Program-made: the position numbers and the translations under genes
DNA from: Methylobacterium sp. 2A
GTDB lineage: Bacteria; Pseudomonadota; Alphaproteobacteria; Rhizobiales; Beijerinckiaceae
DNA length: 64,000 nt
Assembly (NCBI RefSeq): GCF_009806555.1
Contig: NZ_VUOK01000021.1
Location: forward strand, 248,001 to 312,000
Direction: 5' to 3'
Shown: positions 1 through 9,002 of the stretch, in pieces
Numbering within the stretch: position 1 is the stretch's first letter
Layout: each line of letters begins with the position of its first letter
Notes under the pieces: model-generated
The model's database searches: none
The model's input: only the letters and a program-made list of their open reading frames with translations
What the model was told of the DNA's origin: nothing

Positions 1-487
1 CGCGGGCCTTCTGCAGGCTCGCCAGCGCTTGGTCGACCCGCGCCCGCGCGGTGTCGCGCCGGGCGACCGCCTGATCGAGCGTGGCCTGCGCGACGCTGTT
101 GCCGGTCATCAGCCGGCGCGTCCGCGCTTCGGCCGCCTCGGCGTTCTCGGCCTGGGCGCGGGCATCGGCGAGATCGGCCTCGGCGCGGGTCAGGTCGAAG
201 CGGCTGACGATCGTGTCGAGGGCGGCCAGGCGCTGCCCCTTCTTGACGATGTCGCCGATGGTGACGTCGCGCGCCACCATCCGGCCCGGGATCTGGAAGC
301 CGAGCTGGGTCTGGTAGCGGGGCTCGATCGTCCCGGCGAACGGCCCGAGGATGATCGTGTCGCTCGGCTGGACGACCTGGGTCAGCACGGGCCGGACCGG
401 CGCGTCGGCCTTCGAATCGTCGCCGTGATCGATGCAGCCGCCCAGCAGAGCGAGGGCCGCGAGAACGAGGATGGTGCGCGTCTTCAT
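1..487 (-). CDS. RND efflux periplasmic adaptor lipoprotein (partial, C-terminus outside window)
   Basis: Only the N-terminal 162 residues are in the window. The protein opens with MKTRTILVLAALALLGGC, a clear lipoprotein signal with a lipobox ending at Cys18. A biotinyl-lipoyl-like segment (FAGTIEPRYQTQLGFQIPGR, then VTIGDIVKKGQ) and the start of an alpha-helical hairpin follow, as in HlyD/AcrA-family membrane fusion proteins. Such proteins bridge an inner-membrane RND pump and an outer-membrane channel. The ATG overlaps the stop of the upstream adaptor gene by one base (TGATG), so the two are translationally coupled. The RND pump gene probably follows beyond position 1. The substrate is unknown. 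Confidence 0.85.
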   Translation of the reverse strand, partial: MKTRTILVLAALALLGGCIDHGDDSKADAPVRPVLTQVVQPSDTIILGPFAGTIEPRYQTQLGFQIPGRMVARDVTIGDIVKKGQRLAALDTIVSRFDLTRAEADLADARAQAENAEAAEARTRRLMTGNSVAQATLDQAVARRDTARARVDQALASLQKAR

Positions 488-1587
488 CAGTGGTCGGCGA
501 TCTCGATGGCGGCCACTGTCTGGCCCGGGCGCAGGAACTGGATGCCGGCCACGACCACGCGTTCGCCCGGCTCGACGCCACGCTTCAGCGCGATGATGTC
601 GGATCCGAACCGGTCGATCTCGACGGCGCGGATCGCGACCGACCGCTTGGCCGGGTCGAAGATCCATACGGCCGGCTTTCCGTCGTACCGGTAGAGCGCC
701 GACCAGGGCAGCACCACCGCCTCGTGCGGGGCGAACCGGCCGTGCCCGACGACGACGGCGCCGAGCCCCATCGCGGGCGGCGTCGTCTTCAGGCCGATCT
801 TGACCCGGACGGTGCCGCTCGCGGCATCGACCGTTGGCGAGACCTCGCGCACCGTCCCGGTCGCCGTCACGGCCGGATCGGATTGCAGCGCCACCGTGAT
901 CGCGCCGCCGGCCGGCGGCTGGGCGAGGAGCGATTCGTAGACGTTGAACACCGCATCCCGCGGCCCGTCCTGCGCGAGGACCAGGACGGTCTGGCCCGAC
1001 TGGACCACCTGCCCGACCTCGAAGGTGCGGCTCGTCACGATCCCGGCGACGCCGGCGCGCAGTTCCGTGTACGAGAGTTGCTCCTGCGCGGTGCCGAGGG
1101 CGGCCCGTGCCGATTCCACCGCGGCCTGGGTGGTGCGCAGTTCCTGCTCCGCGTTGTCGTAGGTGGACCGTGTGGTGAAGCCGCCTGCCAGAAGCTGCTT
1201 CTGACGCTCGAACGACATCTTTGCCTGGGTCTGAAGCGCCTCGGCCGAGGTGAGGGCCGCCTTGGCGTTGTCGAGATTCGCCTGCTGGGTCAGAGGTTCG
1301 ATCACGCCGAGCACCTGATCGGCCTCGACGTGATCGCCGACTTCCACCCGCCGCGCGACGACCTTGCCGTTCGTGCGAAACGCCACGTTGACCTGGGCCT
1401 GCGGCTGGATGTCGCCGGTCAGCACGGCCTCCGAGGCGATTGGCGTCCGACGCGCTTCGACGATTCGGACCCGCGCCAGCGCCTCACCCTCGATCGCCGC
1501 AGGCTCCGCATGGACGCACCCGACGGCACCGAACCCGCTTACTACGAGGAGAAGCCGGAATGCGGCGCGGTCCATGGAGATTTTCAT
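487..1587 (-). CDS. RND efflux periplasmic adaptor (membrane fusion protein)
   Basis: This is a second HlyD/AcrA-type adaptor in tandem with the next one. From the ATG at 1587 it starts MKISMDRAAFRLLLVVSG and runs into AVGC, a plausible lipobox. An AGGGTGG ribosome-binding sequence lies about 8 nt upstream; a GTG at 1599 would add four residues. Adaptor features in order are a first barrel/lipoyl half (VAFRTNGKVVARRVEVGDHV), a coiled-coil hairpin over roughly residues 105-165, the second lipoyl half (LRAGVAGIVTSRTFEVGQVV) and beta-barrel and membrane-proximal domains to the C-terminus. Two adaptor genes in a row are typical of pumps with paired adaptors. Divergent transcription from a TetR gene suggests repression by that regulator. 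Confidence 0.88.
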   Translation of the reverse strand: MKISMDRAAFRLLLVVSGFGAVGCVHAEPAAIEGEALARVRIVEARRTPIASEAVLTGDIQPQAQVNVAFRTNGKVVARRVEVGDHVEADQVLGVIEPLTQQANLDNAKAALTSAEALQTQAKMSFERQKQLLAGGFTTRSTYDNAEQELRTTQAAVESARAALGTAQEQLSYTELRAGVAGIVTSRTFEVGQVVQSGQTVLVLAQDGPRDAVFNVYESLLAQPPAGGAITVALQSDPAVTATGTVREVSPTVDAASGTVRVKIGLKTTPPAMGLGAVVVGHGRFAPHEAVVLPWSALYRYDGKPAVWIFDPAKRSVAIRAVEIDRFGSDIIALKRGVEPGERVVVAGIQFLRPGQTVAAIEIADH

Positions 1588-1652
1588 GCGGTCGACCACC
1601 CTGGCCGGGTTCGTGAAAACGGCGTGGCGCGTTCCTAACCCTTCCGTTACAT

Positions 1653-1666
1653 ACCGTCCAGTCGGT
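1653..1666. promoter_or_regulatory. Candidate TetR operator
   Basis: The motif ACCGTCCAGTCGGT has inverted half-sites ACCG and CGGT separated by 6 bp. It lies in the 96-bp gap between the divergent adaptor gene (start 1587) and the TetR gene (start 1684), where an autoregulated TetR repressor normally binds. Assignment rests on symmetry and position only. Confidence 0.4.
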
Positions 1667-1683
1667 TTTTAAGGTGGTGTCTG

Positions 1684-2247
1684 ATGCAGGGCAAGCGTAA
1701 ACGGCTGGCGGACCGGCCCGAAAGCATCCTCGAAGCGGCGACCGCGGTTCTCCTGAAGGGCGGTGCGCGCGCGCTGACCATCGATGCGGTCGCGGCCGAG
1801 GCTGGGCTCAGCAAAGGCGGCGTGCTCCACCATTACGCATCGAAGGAAGCGCTAATCGCCGCCTTGGTCAATCGGGAACTCACGCGTCTCCGGGAAGAAA
1901 TCGCCGCCTGCGAGGCCGCCATTCCGCCCGGCCCGTCACAACTTCCCAAAGCGATGATCGCACATGTGCGCTCGCATTACTGCGAGGATGACGAATCGTC
2001 CCGTGCGCTACTTCTTGCTTCCCTCGATTCGTCGGAGGCGCTGAAGGATTACCGGGCTTTCGTGGCGGATCAGCTCGATCGCCTGAGCCGGATCGAGGGG
2101 GCCTGCCCGGGCGAGGGCTCCGTGCTGTTCTTCGCGATCCTGGGGCTCTTCATCGGGCGGGCGCTGGGCTTTCACCAGCTCGGGGAAGCGGAGCTTCAAC
2201 CGATGCTCGCCGCCCTTGATCGGATGACGGGTGGATCGAGCGCCTGA
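1684..2247 (+). CDS. TetR/AcrR-family transcriptional regulator
   Basis: This 187-residue protein has an N-terminal TetR helix-turn-helix at about residues 12-60. The recognisable core is TIDAVAAEAGLSKGGVLHHY, followed by SKEALIAALV. The rest is the helical ligand-binding/dimer domain, with the TetR_C type pattern FFAILGLFIGRALGF near the C-terminus. The ATG at 1684 has an AAGGTGG ribosome-binding site 6 nt upstream. It is divergent from the RND adaptor genes, an arrangement typical of local drug-pump repressors released by a pump substrate. The ligand is unknown. It converges with the kinase gene ending at 2251. Confidence 0.9.
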   Translation: MQGKRKRLADRPESILEAATAVLLKGGARALTIDAVAAEAGLSKGGVLHHYASKEALIAALVNRELTRLREEIAACEAAIPPGPSQLPKAMIAHVRSHYCEDDESSRALLLASLDSSEALKDYRAFVADQLDRLSRIEGACPGEGSVLFFAILGLFIGRALGFHQLGEAELQPMLAALDRMTGGSSA

Positions 2248-2250
2248 GCC

Positions 2251-3315
2251 TCACGCGCGGAACGCAAGCACCGCCCGGGTACCCTGCCCGCCGGGGCTGT
2301 AGCAGAGCGCCGAACGCAGGTTCGTCGCCATGGCGCGCACGATGCGCGAACCGAGACCGGTTCCGCGGATCTCGCCCTCGCCGGTCCAGCCGACGCCGTC
2401 ATCCTCGACCGCGAGGCGGATCGAATCGCATCCGTCCCGGTCCACGGCGACCCGGATCTCGCCCGACATGCCCGGCGGATAGGCGTATTTGTAGGCGTTG
2501 GTGACGAGTTCGGTCACCACGACGCCGACCGAGACCGCCTTGTCGGGGGAGAGATGAACCGATTCGGCGCGCAGCCGGATCGCGTGGTCCCGCCCGCTCG
2601 CCCGCATGGCGGCCTGCAACTCCTCGATGAGGCTGCCGAGATAGGCGTCCAGCGCGACCGACTCGACATCGTCCGAGGTATAGAGCCGGCGGTGGATGCC
2701 GGCGATGGCCGAGATCCGCGCCTGCATCTCGTCGAGGGCCGCCTTGGCGGAGGGGTCGCTGACGGCGTTGCGCTGCATGTGCGCCAGGGCCGCCACCAGG
2801 GCCAGGGAATTGGCGACGCGGTGGTTGACCTCGCGCAGCAGCAATTCGGCCCGGTCGCGGGCCTCGCGCATCTCGGCCTCGGCCCGTTCCTTGTCGCGCC
2901 GCAGGGCCTCCTGCCGGAGCGCGGTGTCGACGGCCTCGCAGAGGAGTTCGCGGAACTGGCCCTGCACGTCCTTCCAGACGTAATCCACGGCCCCGGCCTT
3001 GAGGGCGGCGACGGCGACGCGCGAATCGTCCGAGCCGGTCACGTAGATCACCGGCGGCGCCTGCGGCAGCGCGCGGATCTCCGGCAGCAGGTCGAGGCCG
3101 GTCTGGCCGGGCATGTGATGGTCGAGCGCCACGGCGCCGATCCCGCCCTGCGCCAGCCGGACCAAGCCGTCGGCGCCGCTCGCGCACAGCTCCACCGTGT
3201 AGCCCCGCGCCTCCAGCGAACGCCGGACCAGACGTCCGAGGCCCGGATCGTCGTCGATGTAGAGGATGCGCGCCGCCGGAGCGGCGCCGTCCGCGCCGGC
3301 CTGCTCCGCGGTCAT
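2251..3315 (-). CDS. Response-regulator/HisKA_2-type histidine kinase hybrid
   Basis: This 354-residue cytoplasmic protein has an N-terminal receiver domain (about residues 15-135, acidic pocket IDDD, phospho-acceptor Asp65 in ALDHHMPG). A short coiled coil (137-160) and a HisKA_2-type dimerisation domain with phospho-His165 in REVNHRVANS follow. The ATPase domain has an N-box TELVTNAYKYAYP and glycine motifs EDDGVGW and GTGLGSRIV. This class is common in alphaproteobacteria and often feeds general-stress or light responses. The ATG at 3315 overlaps the stop of the upstream response regulator by 4 nt (ATGA). It is the last gene of a three-gene signalling cassette. Confidence 0.9.
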   Translation of the reverse strand: MTAEQAGADGAAPAARILYIDDDPGLGRLVRRSLEARGYTVELCASGADGLVRLAQGGIGAVALDHHMPGQTGLDLLPEIRALPQAPPVIYVTGSDDSRVAVAALKAGAVDYVWKDVQGQFRELLCEAVDTALRQEALRRDKERAEAEMREARDRAELLLREVNHRVANSLALVAALAHMQRNAVSDPSAKAALDEMQARISAIAGIHRRLYTSDDVESVALDAYLGSLIEELQAAMRASGRDHAIRLRAESVHLSPDKAVSVGVVVTELVTNAYKYAYPPGMSGEIRVAVDRDGCDSIRLAVEDDGVGWTGEGEIRGTGLGSRIVRAMATNLRSALCYSPGGQGTRAVLAFRA

Positions 3316-3764
3316 GGGTTCTGGGGAACCTCCATCACCGAGAAGAACAGCCCGAGTTGGCGGATCGCGTTGGCGAACCCCTCGTAGTTCACCGGCTTCG
3401 TGATGTAGACGTTGGCGCCGAGATCGTAGCAGCGTTGGATCTCGCGGCTGTCGTCGGTCGTGGTGAGCACCACGACGGGGGAGCGGCGGGTATGCGGGTT
3501 CGCCTTGACCTTCTCCAGGATGTCGAGACCCGTCATGTCGGGCAGGTTGAGATCGAGGAGAACGAGGAGGTGGCGCCGGGCGCTCGCCTCGCCGGATCCG
3601 TCCGGCCCGAGGAGGTAGGTGAGCGCCGAGGTCCCGTCCTGGAACGCCACGATCTCGTTGTTGACGCCGGCGCGCCGGATGTTGCGCTCGATCAGGCGTG
3701 CATGCCCCTCGTCGTCCTCGATCATCACGATGCTGACGGGGTGCACGGGCCGCTCCACGCTCAT
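3312..3764 (-). CDS. Single-domain response regulator (Rcp1-like)
   Basis: This 150-residue protein is a stand-alone receiver domain with no output domain. The acidic pair is in IVMIEDDEGH, the phospho-acceptor is Asp71 in LLDLNLPDMTG, the conserved Thr is in VVLTTTDD and the conserved Lys is in YITKPVN. The form resembles Rcp1-type regulators that pair with PAS or phytochrome kinases. It overlaps by 4 nt both the MHYT-PAS kinase upstream and the REC-kinase downstream. It probably shuttles phosphate between them. Confidence 0.92.
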   Translation of the reverse strand: MSVERPVHPVSIVMIEDDEGHARLIERNIRRAGVNNEIVAFQDGTSALTYLLGPDGSGEASARRHLLVLLDLNLPDMTGLDILEKVKANPHTRRSPVVVLTTTDDSREIQRCYDLGANVYITKPVNYEGFANAIRQLGLFFSVMEVPQNP

Positions 3765-5644
3765 GCGGCAACGCGTGGTGCCGGTTCAGGATCCGCGACG
3801 CACGCTGTAGACGCGCCGCGCGGCAAGGTCACGTTGAAGGTCGTGCCCTCGCCGAGTTGCGAACGGACTTCGATCCGGCCTCCAAAGTTTCTCACGAGGG
3901 CTTTCACATGGGCGAGGCCGATACCCTCGCCGGGCCGGTCCTGTGTCCCGGACCTTCGGAACAGCTCGAAGACGCGGGCGTGATCCCGCTCCGCGATGCC
4001 GCGTCCGTTGTCGGTGACCGAGAAGCAGATGCCCCGCGGACCGGCGGAATGGGCCGTGACCACGATCTGCCCGGGCCGGGACGGATCGAGATACTTGATG
4101 GCGTTATCCAGAAGGTTGCCGAAGATCTGCTCGATCGCGAGCCGGTCGGCGACGATCGCGGGTAAGTCGGGCGCGATCGTCACCACGGCGCGGGCCGCCT
4201 CGGCCTGGTGCCGGTGCGTATCGGCGAGGCCCTGGAGCAGGGCCGTCATATCGAGGCGTTCCGGCCGGAACTGCCTCCGTCCTTCGCGGGACAGCTTGAG
4301 GATCGCGGCGATCAGGCCTTCCATGCGGTTGACCGCGGCCTTGATGAAGCCGAGCGCCTCGCTGAAATCCGCGTCGATCCGCTCCGCCTGCGGGTGCCCG
4401 GCGAGCGCCGCCCGCGCGTCGAGCCGCGTCGCCTCGAGCTCGCTGGTGAAGCCCATGACGTTGACGAGGGGCGCGCGCAGATCGTGGCTGACGATGTAGG
4501 CGTAGCGCTGGATCTCCTCATTCGATTCCCTGAGCTCAGCCTCGGCTTCCCGCTGCTCGGTGATGTCGGTGTGGACCCCGACCCACTCGCGGATCTCACC
4601 GCGCGCATCCAGCACCGGAACGGCCCTGATCGCGAAGTGGCGCCACGTCCCGTCCGCCATGCGCACGCGGTGCTCGTGGATGAACGTGCTCCGGGTCCGC
4701 ACGGTCTCGTTCCAGGCATCCACCGTCGCCTGGGCATCCTCCGGATGAACCACCTTGGCCCAGCCGTAGCCCCGATACTCCTCGCGGGTCTGCCCGGTCA
4801 TGGCACTCCAGCCCGGCTGCTCGCCGATCATCTGGCCAGTGGCATCGTTGGTCCAGAGCACGCCCCGAACCGCCTGGACCGCGGCCCGGAACCGTGCCTC
4901 GCTGGCCTGTAGGTCGCGCTGGATGCGCTGCTGGTCGAGGGACGAACCCAGCATCGCCAGGAACAGGATGAAGAACGTCGTCCCGGACACGTAGAGCGCG
5001 AGGTTCTGCTGTCCCGGCGCCAGCATCACGGCATGGGCATGGGGGGCGCCCGCCGCTTCGGCCGTAAAGGTCGCCGCCGCCATGCCGGTATAGTGCATCC
5101 CCGCGACGGCGAACCCCATGATGCCGGCGGCGATCAGCTTCCGGCCGACCGCGTGATCCCGGAATGCGAGCCACAAGGCCGCCGTCGCCGCGCTCACCGC
5201 GATCGCGACCGACACCGCGACCAGCGCCGGGTCATAGGCGAGGTCGCCGGGGATCCGCAGCGCCGCCATGCCGGTATAATGCATCGCCGCCACGCCGAGC
5301 CCCATGAGCGGCCCCGCGACCAGGATCGCCGACGCGCCCTCACCCCTGTAGGCGACCCACGCGAACGCCAGTCCGGTCACCGCCACGGCGATGACGAGCG
5401 AGAGCACGGTCCGGCCGATATCGTAGGTGGCGGCCATGCCCATGTCGAAGGCCAGCATGCCCACGAAGTGCATCGACCAGATGCCGCCGCCCATCGCCAG
5501 CGCCGATCCGATGATCCACGGCCAGCGGGGGCCGGGTGACGGCCGGCGCATGCGCGCGCCGAGATCGAGGGCCGTGTAGGACGCGAAAACCGCGATGCCG
5601 ACCGACAGGGCGACGAGCGCCGGGTTGTAGCCCGTATGGTTCAT
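3761..5644 (-). CDS. MHYT-PAS membrane histidine kinase
   Basis: This 627-residue sensor begins with a seven-helix MHYT domain (about residues 1-235). The motif is repeated as MHFVGM, MHYTGM and MHYTGM; in this family the residues are proposed to bind copper and sense a diatomic gas or redox state. A PAS/PAC domain (about 245-370, ending VGVHTDITEQREAEAEL) and a HisKA domain with phospho-His in IVSHDLRAPL follow. The HATPase_c domain has DNAIKYLDP, DNGRGI and GEGIGLAHVKALV. It heads a cassette with two downstream response-regulator genes, all overlapping by 4 nt, so it is the likely phosphate donor of a local relay. The signal is unknown. Confidence 0.92.
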   Translation of the reverse strand: MNHTGYNPALVALSVGIAVFASYTALDLGARMRRPSPGPRWPWIIGSALAMGGGIWSMHFVGMLAFDMGMAATYDIGRTVLSLVIAVAVTGLAFAWVAYRGEGASAILVAGPLMGLGVAAMHYTGMAALRIPGDLAYDPALVAVSVAIAVSAATAALWLAFRDHAVGRKLIAAGIMGFAVAGMHYTGMAAATFTAEAAGAPHAHAVMLAPGQQNLALYVSGTTFFILFLAMLGSSLDQQRIQRDLQASEARFRAAVQAVRGVLWTNDATGQMIGEQPGWSAMTGQTREEYRGYGWAKVVHPEDAQATVDAWNETVRTRSTFIHEHRVRMADGTWRHFAIRAVPVLDARGEIREWVGVHTDITEQREAEAELRESNEEIQRYAYIVSHDLRAPLVNVMGFTSELEATRLDARAALAGHPQAERIDADFSEALGFIKAAVNRMEGLIAAILKLSREGRRQFRPERLDMTALLQGLADTHRHQAEAARAVVTIAPDLPAIVADRLAIEQIFGNLLDNAIKYLDPSRPGQIVVTAHSAGPRGICFSVTDNGRGIAERDHARVFELFRRSGTQDRPGEGIGLAHVKALVRNFGGRIEVRSQLGEGTTFNVTLPRGASTACVADPEPAPRVAA

Positions 5645-6087
5645 GGGTGCATCGATGCGACACGGGTGCGAGCGTCGATGTAACCTGCGTCGGCTGGGCG
5701 CGCCACAAGTTAAGGCGTGGCGCTTTCTACGGAAGGTTGAAAATTCGGGGCCGTGTCAGGCGCCGAGGCCATGATGCCTTCTGGCTCGATCTCGCGTCGC
5801 GGCGTGAAATGGTGTCCGTGGTGCAAGAACGTATCTCGTTCTTCCCTCCGCAAATCCGTGACATTGAAGATCTGCACAGGCATCCGGGATGCACCGAACG
5901 CCTGAAAAGAATTGCGCGTTTTCATACAAACACGGAGGCGCTGCAGGATCGACGACGCCTTCGACCGGTCGCTCTTCGAAACAATGACGCGGCGAAGAAA
6001 AATTCGCGTCCTTTGGCCTCGGGCGGTTTCCTTCAACGTCGAGCCGCGTTGTAGGTTGGATCGATTGCCCCGCCCGAATGCAGGTCC
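5645..6087. other. 443-bp intergenic region between divergent genes
   Basis: The gap separates the MHYT kinase (minus strand) from the unknown coiled-coil gene (plus strand), so it should carry promoters for both. Around 5800-6010 it is more AT-rich than its surroundings. Open frames run through it on both strands, including a minus-strand frame starting MPVQIFNVTDLRREE near 5885. None has a convincing ribosome-binding site or a family I recognise, so no gene is called. Confidence 0.5.
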
Positions 6088-6789
6088 ATGAACGAACACG
6101 CCACGGCGCCGTTTCCGGACGATCTGCGCAGTTCCCTGGCGCGCGCCCTGTATGGCTGCGACCGCGACGAGCAGCCCAACCTTCCCGCTTGGGACGACAT
6201 GGCGCTCGATGTCGATCATCCGGGCCTGCGCGAGCGCTATCTCAGGCGCGTCGATGCCCTCGCGGCCGGCCCCCTCGCCCCAATCATCGCGGACGCGTCG
6301 GAACGCGCGGGTGCCGACGAGGAGTTGCGCGTGCTCCGGCGTCAGCGGATGGCGCCGGAACGCGAGAGGGAATTGCTGGAGGCCAACAATCGCTTGCTCA
6401 ACCGCGCCGAAACCGCCGAGGCCGCCCGCGATGTGGCCGAGTCGGCCCTGACACGGATGCAGCGCGAGCGGGATGTGGCGCGGGAGGCCGAGAGTTTCTG
6501 GCAGCACTTCGCCTTCGATGCCGACGATCTGGCGACGCGCCGCCTGATCGAGCAGACCGAAGCGCGGGCCGCGGCGGAGCGGGACGCGATTCGCGAGCGC
6601 TGTCTGCGGGAGCGGGCCGAGAGCGCGCTGCGCCTCTTCGCCGACCGCGCCGACGTCATGCCGAAGGAGGGCTGGGCGTCGGAATTGGTCCACGCCAATC
6701 GCGACATCCCGCTCTGGTGGTTCCACGCGGCGCGCGTCGCCCTCACGCCCCCCGAGGCTTCCAGCGATCCGACGGAACACTCATCCTGA
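6088..6789 (+). CDS. Hypothetical coiled-coil protein
   Basis: This 233-residue protein has no domain I recognise. It has no signal peptide or membrane segment. The centre (about residues 85-205) is rich in Glu, Arg and Ala with heptad-like spacing (RQRMAPERERELLEANNRLL) and is probably a long alpha-helical coiled coil. The C-terminus contains a tryptophan-rich patch, DIPLWWFHAARVAL. Codon use is typical of the window. It stands alone, divergent from the signalling cassette, with an unknown protein convergent downstream. Function is unknown. Confidence 0.6.
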   Translation: MNEHATAPFPDDLRSSLARALYGCDRDEQPNLPAWDDMALDVDHPGLRERYLRRVDALAAGPLAPIIADASERAGADEELRVLRRQRMAPERERELLEANNRLLNRAETAEAARDVAESALTRMQRERDVAREAESFWQHFAFDADDLATRRLIEQTEARAAAERDAIRERCLRERAESALRLFADRADVMPKEGWASELVHANRDIPLWWFHAARVALTPPEASSDPTEHSS

Positions 6790-6862
6790 CGCTTCTACGG
6801 CCGTGCTCGACCGCATCGCGTCCGCGCGCGCCGACCCGGTATTCCCCTCGCAGGCGAGCGTC

Positions 6863-7147
6863 TCAAGCGGCCGCCGGCCGCTCCACCGTCGCCGGGGGAT
6901 CGCGGAACAGGGCCGTGCAGCCGGAGCCGCGATGCATGCTCAGGATCGACGCCCGGTCGATCTCGGGGTGGGACTTGAGCACCTTCTGCACGCAGGCCAG
7001 GACGCGCTCGTACTGCGCGGCGTCGAAATTGGGTTCCAGCGGACTCACCGCGATATAGGTCTCGACCACGAGCACGCGCTCCGCCCGGTCGCAGGCGACA
7101 TCCACCGCGATCCAGGACGATTTGATCAGGCTGGTGCTGGCGAGCAT
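6863..7147 (-). CDS. Small conserved-looking hypothetical protein
   Basis: This 94-residue protein starts MLASTSLIKSSWIAVD. The ATG at 7147 is supported by a full AGGAGG ribosome-binding site 8 nt upstream; a longer open frame reaching 7636 has no such support. No signal peptide or membrane helix is visible. The N-terminal half is beta-rich (RAERVLVVETYIAVS), then comes a helical segment (AAQYERVLACVQKVL). It contains Cys19, Cys56 and Cys82. I recognise no family. It sits upstream of and divergent from frc, which may or may not be meaningful. Confidence 0.6.
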   Translation of the reverse strand: MLASTSLIKSSWIAVDVACDRAERVLVVETYIAVSPLEPNFDAAQYERVLACVQKVLKSHPEIDRASILSMHRGSGCTALFRDPPATVERPAAA

Positions 7148-7595
7148 GGGCGTCCCTCCTGTGGCGTTGTGTTCCTCGGCTGGCCTGCCGGCTTCCGATT
7201 TTGGCAAAATCATGGACCGCATTCGGATGGATGCCAAGGGGTGTCGGACGCGATCCAGCCTTTCACCAATAGCAGCGCGTTGAGCCGTTTGCCGGGACAG
7301 CTTACGGTAGGTAGCCCGCCGCCGGATCATGGCCCAAATGGGGTCTCGCATGGCACGAATGGCATGTGGTATACAGACGATGGAGCCCAGATCGGGATCC
7401 GCACGACGGTTTCGCGAGACGACGAGGCCGCGCTTTGGGAGGACGTGCAGATATGATTCGTTCGAGGATGGGGCGAGGCTGCCCCGATAGTCCGCGCCGT
7501 GCCTTGCGGAGCGAGGCTGCCCGCCCGCCGTCTGCCCGGTCGGCCTGAACCGACTTCCGCACTCCCGACGACCGTCCCCAGCTCCGAGACCGATC
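7148..7595. other. 448-bp intergenic region upstream of frc
   Basis: This gap lies between a small minus-strand gene and frc on the plus strand and must hold the frc promoter. The clearest element is a GTATAC-centred near-palindrome at 7367-7376, listed separately. No gene-like frame with a ribosome-binding site is seen. Confidence 0.5.
7367..7376. promoter_or_regulatory. Candidate GntR-family operator upstream of frc
   Basis: TGGTATACAG is a near-palindrome centred on GTATAC, close to the core bound by FadR/FCD-type GntR regulators. Related decamers occur at 13314-13323 (CGGTATGCCA, beside oxlT/gntR) and 14523-14532 (TGGCATACCA, just after gntR). That suggests the GntR gene at 13605 controls frc and oxlT together. 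This is inference from pattern and position. Confidence 0.35.
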
Positions 7596-8873
7596 ATGAC
7601 CAAGGCCCTCGAAGGCGTCCGCATCCTGGACTTCACCCACGTTCAATCCGGCCCGACCTGCACGCAGCTGCTCGCGTGGTTCGGGGCTGACGTGATCAAG
7701 GTCGAGCGGCCGGGCGTGGGCGATGCCACGCGCCAGCAGCTCCAGGATATCCCGGACGTGGACAGCCTGTATTTCACGATGCTGAACCACAACAAGCGCT
7801 CGATCACCCTCGATTCGAAGAATCCGAAGGGCAAGGAGGTGCTGTGGCGTCTTATCAAGGAGTGCGACGTCCTCGTCGAGAACTTCGCGCCCGGCGCGCT
7901 CGCCCGGATGGGCCTGACCTGGGAGAAGATCCACGAGGCCAACCCGCGGATGATCCTGGCCTCGGTCAAGGGTTTCGGGCCCGGCCGCTACGAGGATTGC
8001 AAGGTCTACGAGAACGTCGCGCAATGCGCCGGCGGCTCGGCCTCGACGACCGGTTTCCGCGACGGCATCCCGATGGTGACCGGCGCGCAGATCGGCGATT
8101 CCGGCACCGGGCTTCATCTCGCGCTCGGCATCGTCACGGCCCTCTATCACCGCACCCATAGCGGCCTCGGCCAGAGGGTCGACTGCGCCATGCAGGACGG
8201 CGTGCTGAACCTGTGCCGGGTGAAGCTGCGCGACCAGCAGCGCCTCCAGCACGGGCCGCTCAAGGAGTACAGCCAGTTCGGCGAGGGCATCCCGTTCGGC
8301 GAGGCGACCCCGCGGGCGGGCAACGATTCCGGCGGCGGCCAGCCGGGGCGCATCCTGCGCTGCAAGGGCTGGGAGCAGGATCCCAACGCCTACATCTACG
8401 TCATCACCCAGGCCGCGGTGTGGGAGCCGATCTGCGACATCATCGGCGAGCCCGGCTGGAAGACCGACCCGAACTACGCGACCCCGAAGGCTCGCCTGCC
8501 GCATCTGAACGAGATCTTCACGCGCATCGAGGCGTGGACGATGAAGGTGTCGAAGTTCGAGGCGATGGACACGCTCAACAAGCACGACATCCCCTGCGGC
8601 CCGATCCTGTCGATGAAGGAGATCGCCGAGGACGAGGCTTTGCGGAAGACCGGTACCATCGTGGAGGTCGATCACCCGACCCGCGGCAAGTACCTGACGG
8701 TCGGCAACCCCATCAAGCTCTCGGCGAGCCCGAGCGAGGTGGCGCGGTCTCCGCTGCTCGGCGAGCACACCGAGGAGATCCTGCGCAGCGTGCTCGGCTA
8801 CTCCGAGGCGGAGGTCGGCGAGATCGCCAATTCGGGGGCGATCGGCGCGATCCAGAAGATCGCGGCCGAGTGA
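7596..8873 (+). CDS. frc: Formyl-CoA:oxalate CoA-transferase
   Basis: The 425-residue protein matches class III (CaiB/BaiF) CoA-transferases and specifically Frc. It transfers CoA from formyl-CoA to oxalate, giving oxalyl-CoA and formate in the cytoplasm. The N-terminus [18 protein letters not shown] and the [16 protein letters not shown] block are highly Frc-like. The catalytic aspartate is Asp168 in [10 protein letters not shown], matching Asp169 of the Oxalobacter enzyme. The glycine loop reads DSGGGQPG, so the first glycine of the usual GGGG loop is Ser. Length is normal. The partner oxalyl-CoA decarboxylase gene (oxc) is not in this window. A formyltransferase follows on the same strand after 129 bp. 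Confidence 0.93.
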   Translation: MTKALEGVRILDFTHVQSGPTCTQLLAWFGADVIKVERPGVGDATRQQLQDIPDVDSLYFTMLNHNKRSITLDSKNPKGKEVLWRLIKECDVLVENFAPGALARMGLTWEKIHEANPRMILASVKGFGPGRYEDCKVYENVAQCAGGSASTTGFRDGIPMVTGAQIGDSGTGLHLALGIVTALYHRTHSGLGQRVDCAMQDGVLNLCRVKLRDQQRLQHGPLKEYSQFGEGIPFGEATPRAGNDSGGGQPGRILRCKGWEQDPNAYIYVITQAAVWEPICDIIGEPGWKTDPNYATPKARLPHLNEIFTRIEAWTMKVSKFEAMDTLNKHDIPCGPILSMKEIAEDEALRKTGTIVEVDHPTRGKYLTVGNPIKLSASPSEVARSPLLGEHTEEILRSVLGYSEAEVGEIANSGAIGAIQKIAAE

Positions 8874-9002
8874 GCTGAGGGTTTGCAACGCGCGGGTGGT
8901 CCACCGCCCCCGCAGCCGAACGAGGAAACCGGCGGCTCCCGACGAGCCGGCGGCCCCTTCCCCACCCCGCGACGCGGGTCGCATGACGCTTTCGGAGATT
9001 GC

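Noticed and set aside
5710..5890. Possible small minus-strand gene starting MPVQIFNVTDLRREE
   Set aside because: It has no ribosome-binding site, no recognisable family and lies in a promoter-bearing intergenic region.
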